Positions 60,047-64,000 of a stretch of DNA of 64,000 nucleotides are shown here, piece by piece; the stretch's first letter is position 1; each line of letters begins with the position of its first letter. Below the pieces are notes generated by a model that worked only from the letters and a program-made list of their open reading frames with translations, ran no database searches and was not told the origin of the DNA. The position numbers and the translations under genes were made by a program. Source of the stretch: Bradyrhizobium arachidis (GTDB taxonomy: Bacteria; Pseudomonadota; Alphaproteobacteria; Rhizobiales; Xanthobacteraceae); contig NZ_CP030050.1 in the NCBI RefSeq assembly GCF_015291705.1, positions 4,898,001 to 4,962,000 of the forward strand, in the 5' to 3' direction.

Positions 60047-61234
60047 ATGCACGACGCGACATTGAGGAACCGGTTGGGGCAGTGGCTCGAGCCCTCCCGC
60101 CGCAGCGATGTTCCCCCCTTCATGGTGATGGACGTGATGGCCGCGGCGGCCCGAATCGAGGCCGCCGGCGGTCATGTCATCCACATGGAGGTCGGCCAGC
60201 CCGCGGCCGGCGCGCCGAAGACGGCGATTGCGGCCGCCCATGCGGCGCTCGAGGCGGGACGGATCGACTATACCTCGGCGCTCGGTATCCCCTCGTTGCG
60301 CGAGCGCATCGCGCGGCACTATCGCGACGCCCATGGCTGTGACGTCAGCCCCGACAGGATCGTGGTGACGACGGGCTCGTCCGGCGGCTTCATCCTGGCG
60401 TTCCTGTCGATGTTCGAGCCGGGCGACCGCGTCGCGGTGACAGTGCCGGGCTATCCGCCGTATCGCCACATCCTCACCGCGCTCGGCTGCGAGCCGGTGC
60501 TGATCGAGACCACGGACGACACGCGCCATGCGCTGACCGGCGAAGCGCTGCTCGCCGCCCATCGGAAGGCGCCGCTGAAGGGTGTGCTGGTCGGCAGTCC
60601 CGCCAATCCGACGGGCACGATGATGTCCCGCGAGGCGCTCGCCAGCCTGATGGCGGCGGCGGAAGATGCCGGCATCCGTTTCATCTCCGACGAGATCTAT
60701 CACGGGCTCGACTATGCGTTTCCGGCGGTAACGGCGGCGGCGCTGTCGGAGCACGCACTCGTGATCAACTCGTTCTCGAAGTATTTTTGCATGACCGGGT
60801 GGCGCGTCGGCTGGATGGTCGTGCCCGAGATACTCGTGCGTCCGATCGAGCGGCTGCAGCAGAACCTGTCGATCTCGGTGCCGGCGCTGTCGCAGATCGC
60901 GGCCGAAGCCGCCTTCGACGGCGCGGCCGAGATGGAGGAGATCAAGCACGGCTATCAGGAAAACCGGCGCATCCTGATCGAGGGATTGCCCAAGGCGGGC
61001 CTGCGCAAGTTTCTGCCGGCCGATGGTGCATTTTATCTCTATGCCGACGTCTCGGACTTCACCTCCGACAGTTTCGAGTTTGCGAAGCAAATGCTGGAGC
61101 AGGCGAACGTCGCAGCGACGCCAGGGCTCGATTTCGATCCCGTTCACGGCCGCTCGTTCATTCGCTTTTCCTATGCGCGCTCGCCGGACGAGATGCGCGA
61201 GGCAGTTGACCGGATCGCTCACTGGCTTAAATAG
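60047..61234 (+). CDS. Class I/II PLP-dependent aminotransferase
   Basis: The protein has 395 residues. The PLP-binding lysine is in INSFSKYFCMTGWRVGWMV, with the preceding SDEIYHGLDY and the early VGQPAAGAPK motif. The fold-type I set is complete: YTSALGIPSLRERIARHY, TTGSSGGFILAFLSMFEPGD, SPANPTGT, then the C-terminal RFSYA with Arg for the substrate carboxylate. It resembles aspartate/alanine/valine aminotransferase-like proteins; the specific amino acid is unknown. The gene is divergent from the M48 protease. Confidence 0.94.
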   Translation: MHDATLRNRLGQWLEPSRRSDVPPFMVMDVMAAAARIEAAGGHVIHMEVGQPAAGAPKTAIAAAHAALEAGRIDYTSALGIPSLRERIARHYRDAHGCDVSPDRIVVTTGSSGGFILAFLSMFEPGDRVAVTVPGYPPYRHILTALGCEPVLIETTDDTRHALTGEALLAAHRKAPLKGVLVGSPANPTGTMMSREALASLMAAAEDAGIRFISDEIYHGLDYAFPAVTAAALSEHALVINSFSKYFCMTGWRVGWMVVPEILVRPIERLQQNLSISVPALSQIAAEAAFDGAAEMEEIKHGYQENRRILIEGLPKAGLRKFLPADGAFYLYADVSDFTSDSFEFAKQMLEQANVAATPGLDFDPVHGRSFIRFSYARSPDEMREAVDRIAHWLK

Positions 61235-61267
61235 CCGCCAGTTTTCGCCAGCCTTCCGGAGTTCAAC

Positions 61268-61879
61268 TTGTCTGACCGTTCCGTCTCGTCCACCGCCACG
61301 CATTCTCCTCTCGCCGCCTTGATGTGGCCGACCCGGCCGGGCGAAAGCGTCGGCGCACTGCGCGCCGTCGTGCTGGTCGCGCTCGGCACCGCCTTGATGG
61401 CGCTGTCAGCCAAGGTGAACCTGCCGCTGCCCTACGTGCCCATGACCTTGCAGACGCTGGTCGTGCTGATGATCGGCGCCGCCTATGGCTGGCGCCTTGG
61501 CAGCGCAACCATGATTGCCTACCTCGCTGAAGGCGCGATGGGACTGCCGGTGTTCGCCGGCCCGGTCGGTGGGATCGCACCCCTGGTCGGCCCGACCGCC
61601 GGCTATCTGTTCGGCTTCGTCGGCGCCGCCTTCGTCACCGGCTGGCTCGCCGAGCGCGGCTGGGATCGCAGCGTCGTGCTGCTGTTTGCGGCAATGGCGG
61701 TCGGTCATATCGTCATACTGGCGGCCGGGTTCGGTTGGCTCGCCTTTGGCCTCGGGCTCGGCGCCGCGAAGGCCTGGCAGGTCGGCCTTGCGCCGTTCAT
61801 CGCGGCCTCGCTGGTCAAGAACGCGCTTGGCGCGACGCTGATGCCGGCGGCACGCCGGCTCGTCGATCGCCGCGGGTAA
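61268..61879 (+). CDS. bioY: Biotin transporter BioY
   Basis: The protein has 203 residues and six hydrophobic segments. It is the substrate-binding S component for biotin, working alone or with an ECF module. It begins at TTG 61268 (MSDRSVSSTATHS). Family signs: ALSAKVNLPLPYVPMTLQTL, IAYLAEGAMGLPVFAGPVGG, LVGPTAGYLFGFVGAAFVTG and GAAKAWQVGLAPFIAASLVK. No bioM/bioN gene is adjacent. It follows the aminotransferase gene by 33 bases. The biotin enzyme genes accB/accC lie 6 kb away. Confidence 0.95.
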   Translation: MSDRSVSSTATHSPLAALMWPTRPGESVGALRAVVLVALGTALMALSAKVNLPLPYVPMTLQTLVVLMIGAAYGWRLGSATMIAYLAEGAMGLPVFAGPVGGIAPLVGPTAGYLFGFVGAAFVTGWLAERGWDRSVVLLFAAMAVGHIVILAAGFGWLAFGLGLGAAKAWQVGLAPFIAASLVKNALGATLMPAARRLVDRRG

Positions 61880-61963
61880 AGCGCACCATTCCGAGCAGTT
61901 CCAATTGACAGGGCCGGCCAAGTTGATCTTGGCTGGCTCTGATTTTTGAGGGGGAGTGAAACG

Positions 61964-63298
61964 ATGACGACGACAACGATAGCGGCGGCGCCGGCAACGC
62001 CAGCCGCAGCAAAGCCGTGGTACAGAGTTCTCTACGTTCAGGTGCTGATCGCCATCGTGCTCGGCGCCATCGTCGGCTGGTTGTGGCCGTCGCTCGCCAC
62101 CAATGAGTGGATCAAAGCGATGGGCGACGGCTTCATCAAGCTGATCAAGATGGTGATTGCGCCGATCATCTTCTGCACCGTCGTATCCGGCATTGCGCAC
62201 ATCCAGGACGCCAAGAAGGTCGGCCGCATCGGCGTCAAGGCGCTGGTCTATTTCGAGGTGGTCTCGACCTTCGCGCTGGTGATCGGCCTCATCGTCGGCA
62301 ATGTCGTCAGGCCGGGCGCGGGCTTCGGCAATGCCGCCGCCAATGCGCAGGCGGTTGCCAACTACGCCAAGCAGGCCGAGGCGCAGAGGTCGGTCGACTT
62401 TGTCCTGCACATCATTCCCGACACCGTGGTCGGCGCCTTCGCGCAGGGCGAGATCCTCCAGGTGCTGCTGTTCTCGGTGCTGTTCGGCTTCGCCATCATG
62501 AGCTTGGGGGAGCGCGGCCACACCATCCGCAACTTCATCGACGATGCCGCGCATGCCGTGTTCGGCGTCATCTCCATCGTGATGCGCGCTGCTCCCATCG
62601 GCGCGTTCGGCGCGATGGCCTACACCATCGGCAAGTTCGGCACCGGCGCGATCCTCAACCTGGTCGGCCTGATCGCGACGTTCTACCTGACCGCGGCGCT
62701 GTTCGTGTTCGTGGTGCTCGGGATCATCGCGCGGCTGGCGGGCTTCTCGATCTTCAAGTTCCTCGCCTATATCAAGGACGAGCTCTTGATCGTGCTCGGC
62801 ACCTCGTCGTCGGAAAGCGCGCTGCCGTCCTTGATGGAGAAGCTGGAACGGCTCGGCTGCTCGAAGTCGGTGGTGGGTCTGGTGGTGCCCACGGGCTATT
62901 CGTTCAACCTCGACGGCACCAACATCTACATGACGCTGGCGACGCTCTTCATCGCGCAGGCGCTCGGCTTCGATCTCTCCTTCGGCCAGCAGCTCACCAT
63001 CCTGGTGGTGGCGATGCTGACCTCGAAGGGTGCCTCCGGCATCACCGGTGCGGGCTTCATCACGCTGGCGGCGACGCTGGCCGTGGTCGATCCGCGCCTC
63101 GTGCCGGGCATGGCGATCGTGCTCGGCATCGACAAGTTCATGAGCGAATGCCGCGCGCTGACCAATCTGTGCGGCAACGGCGTCGCCTGCGTGATCGTCG
63201 CCTGGTGGGAGGGCGAGCTCGACCGCGACAAGCTCAACGCGCGGCTGAACCAGCAGATCGATCCGACCGACATGGAAACGGCCATCACGACGGACTGA
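61964..63298 (+). CDS. dctA: C4-dicarboxylate/proton or sodium symporter
   Basis: The protein has 444 residues with the DAACS fold (eight membrane segments and two hairpin loops). The tip motifs are [16 protein letters not shown] (HP1) and [19 protein letters not shown] (HP2), with [20 protein letters not shown] in helix 7. The SSSESALP and NLDGT forms match the dicarboxylate (DctA) branch rather than glutamate carriers. It takes up succinate, fumarate and malate, the main carbon sources of rhizobia in nodules. ATG 61964 has GGGGGAG ten bases upstream. No DctB/DctD genes are present. Confidence 0.94.
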   Translation: MTTTTIAAAPATPAAAKPWYRVLYVQVLIAIVLGAIVGWLWPSLATNEWIKAMGDGFIKLIKMVIAPIIFCTVVSGIAHIQDAKKVGRIGVKALVYFEVVSTFALVIGLIVGNVVRPGAGFGNAAANAQAVANYAKQAEAQRSVDFVLHIIPDTVVGAFAQGEILQVLLFSVLFGFAIMSLGERGHTIRNFIDDAAHAVFGVISIVMRAAPIGAFGAMAYTIGKFGTGAILNLVGLIATFYLTAALFVFVVLGIIARLAGFSIFKFLAYIKDELLIVLGTSSSESALPSLMEKLERLGCSKSVVGLVVPTGYSFNLDGTNIYMTLATLFIAQALGFDLSFGQQLTILVVAMLTSKGASGITGAGFITLAATLAVVDPRLVPGMAIVLGIDKFMSECRALTNLCGNGVACVIVAWWEGELDRDKLNARLNQQIDPTDMETAITTD

Positions 63299-63304
63299 TG
63301 CGGA

Positions 63305-63331
63305 TTTGACAGCGCGAGCCGCGCTGTCAAA
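63305..63331. terminator. Bidirectional terminator after dctA
   Basis: TTTGACAGCGCG / CGCGCTGTCAAA is a perfect 12-base stem with a three-base loop. It contains the stop codon of the convergent SDR gene (63327-63329). Confidence 0.75.
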
Positions 63332-64000
63332 CCTTGAAGTAATAGGGCTGGTCGAGATCCTCGATCAGCCCTTTTTCTTTCGGCTCCCAGCCAAGCGCGG
63401 CGCGGGTCTTCGCGCTGGAGGTCGGAACGTCGACGGCCGCAAATCGCGCGAACCAGCCGAAATGGGCCTCCGCTTCATCCGGCGTCTTCGCAACCACGGG
63501 CACGCCGAGCCTTTTGCCGATCACCTCTGCAATCGCCTTGAACGGCACGCCTTCCTCGGCGATGGCGTGATAGCGGCGGTTAGATGCGCCTTGCTCCAGC
63601 GCGAGGCGGTAGACGCGTGCGGCATCGAAGCGGTGCGCGGCCGGCCAGCGGTTGCTGCCATCGCCGAGGTATGCGGCGGCTCCTTTCTCGCGCGCGATCG
63701 CGATCAGGCGCGGCACAAAGCCGTGGTCGCCTTCGCCATGGGTGGTGGGCGGCAGCCGCACGATGCCGGCGCGCACGCCGCGTTCGGCGAGCTCTTCGGC
63801 GGTGGCCTCCGACACGCGCGGGAAATGGCGCGCAGCCGCATCGTCCTCGGTCGCAAGGCGTCCGGGCGCGAGCAGCGCCACGCCCGAAGTGACGATGAGT
63901 GGACGGTTCGAGCCTTTCAGCTCCTCGCCGAGTGCGAGGATGGCGCGGCGGTCGAGCTCGCAATTCTCGGCGAATTTCGAGAAGTCGTGGTTGAAGGCGA
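63327..64000 (-). CDS. Extended SDR / NAD(P)-dependent epimerase-like protein (5' part outside window)
   Basis: At least 223 residues are visible; the frame stays open to the right edge, so the N-terminus with the cofactor loop is missing. The visible part reads [80 protein letters not shown] and ends [13 protein letters not shown]. The LAPG/ATEDD and VRLPPTTHG parts match atypical extended SDRs related to NAD-dependent epimerases. An internal ATG at 63881 is not a true start. The substrate is unknown. Confidence 0.88.
   Translation of the reverse strand, partial: AFNHDFSKFAENCELDRRAILALGEELKGSNRPLIVTSGVALLAPGRLATEDDAAARHFPRVSEATAEELAERGVRAGIVRLPPTTHGEGDHGFVPRLIAIAREKGAAAYLGDGSNRWPAAHRFDAARVYRLALEQGASNRRYHAIAEEGVPFKAIAEVIGKRLGVPVVAKTPDEAEAHFGWFARFAAVDVPTSSAKTRAALGWEPKEKGLIEDLDQPYYFKV

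Overview
The window is high-GC alphaproteobacterial chromosome and almost certainly comes from Bradyrhizobium or a close relative. This rests on several things read directly: the gene families DUF6894, DUF3551, BA14K and DUF1236; palindromic intergenic repeats of kinds I recognise from that group; EcfG-type promoters (GGAAC-N16-CGTT); and the gene neighbourhood NDUFA12 / DUF2155 / aat / accC / accB / aroQ. I see no tRNA, rRNA, CRISPR array, transposase or phage gene.

Layout. 0-6.7 kb: a truncated PAS sensor protein, small exported proteins, an SDR dehydrogenase, a coiled-coil membrane protein and an L,D-transpeptidase lipoprotein. 6.8-13.7 kb: a MarR regulator divergent from an aromatic FAD monooxygenase, an EcfG-promoter SH3 protein, a small c-type cytochrome, an SMR pump/TetR pair and an O-methyltransferase divergent from a second TetR. 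14.5-23 kb: PaiB-like protein and pyridoxal kinase, an M15-like protein, a lone Flp pilin, AdaA, an EamA transporter, and a class III cyclase with an N-terminal CxxC/CxxC module. 23-31 kb: a repeat-rich stretch with a TolA-like protein, a PilZ-HTH fusion, a phasin, an acyl desaturase, a ParB-like protein and a lytic transglycosylase. 31.9-35.7 kb: B12-dependent ribonucleotide reductase. 36-42 kb: an EamA transporter, a response regulator/hybrid kinase pair, a LuxR regulator and a BA14K protein. 42.6-59.9 kb: the conserved NDUFA12...M48 neighbourhood, split by a 5 kb accessory block (GST, isonitrile-hydratase-like protein with a GlxA regulator, methyltransferase, transporter, esterase), by a three-gene phosphorelay operon, and by a DUF1236 gene. 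60-64 kb: aminotransferase, BioY, DctA and a truncated SDR.

How genes fit together. AccB and AccC (acetyl-CoA carboxylase) need biotin, and BioY, a biotin transporter component, lies 6 kb away. The DsbA-like and M48 genes are adjacent and both are exported envelope-quality-control proteins. Exact-consensus EcfG promoters precede the left-edge PAS sensor gene, the SH3 protein and the DUF1236 protein, and weaker ones precede two further exported proteins, so part of this ordinary-looking region is probably under the general stress response. Several regulators sit divergent from, or in operon with, their probable targets, with visible operator-like repeats.

I did not find a clearly new multi-gene system. 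The best leads are the EcfG promoter set, the accessory insertions in a conserved neighbourhood, unusual domain combinations (cyclase with cysteine module, PilZ-HTH fusion, duplicated exported domain, Met-less cytochrome), and + strand terminators that close stretches with no gene. All functional calls come from reading motifs; no database search was run.
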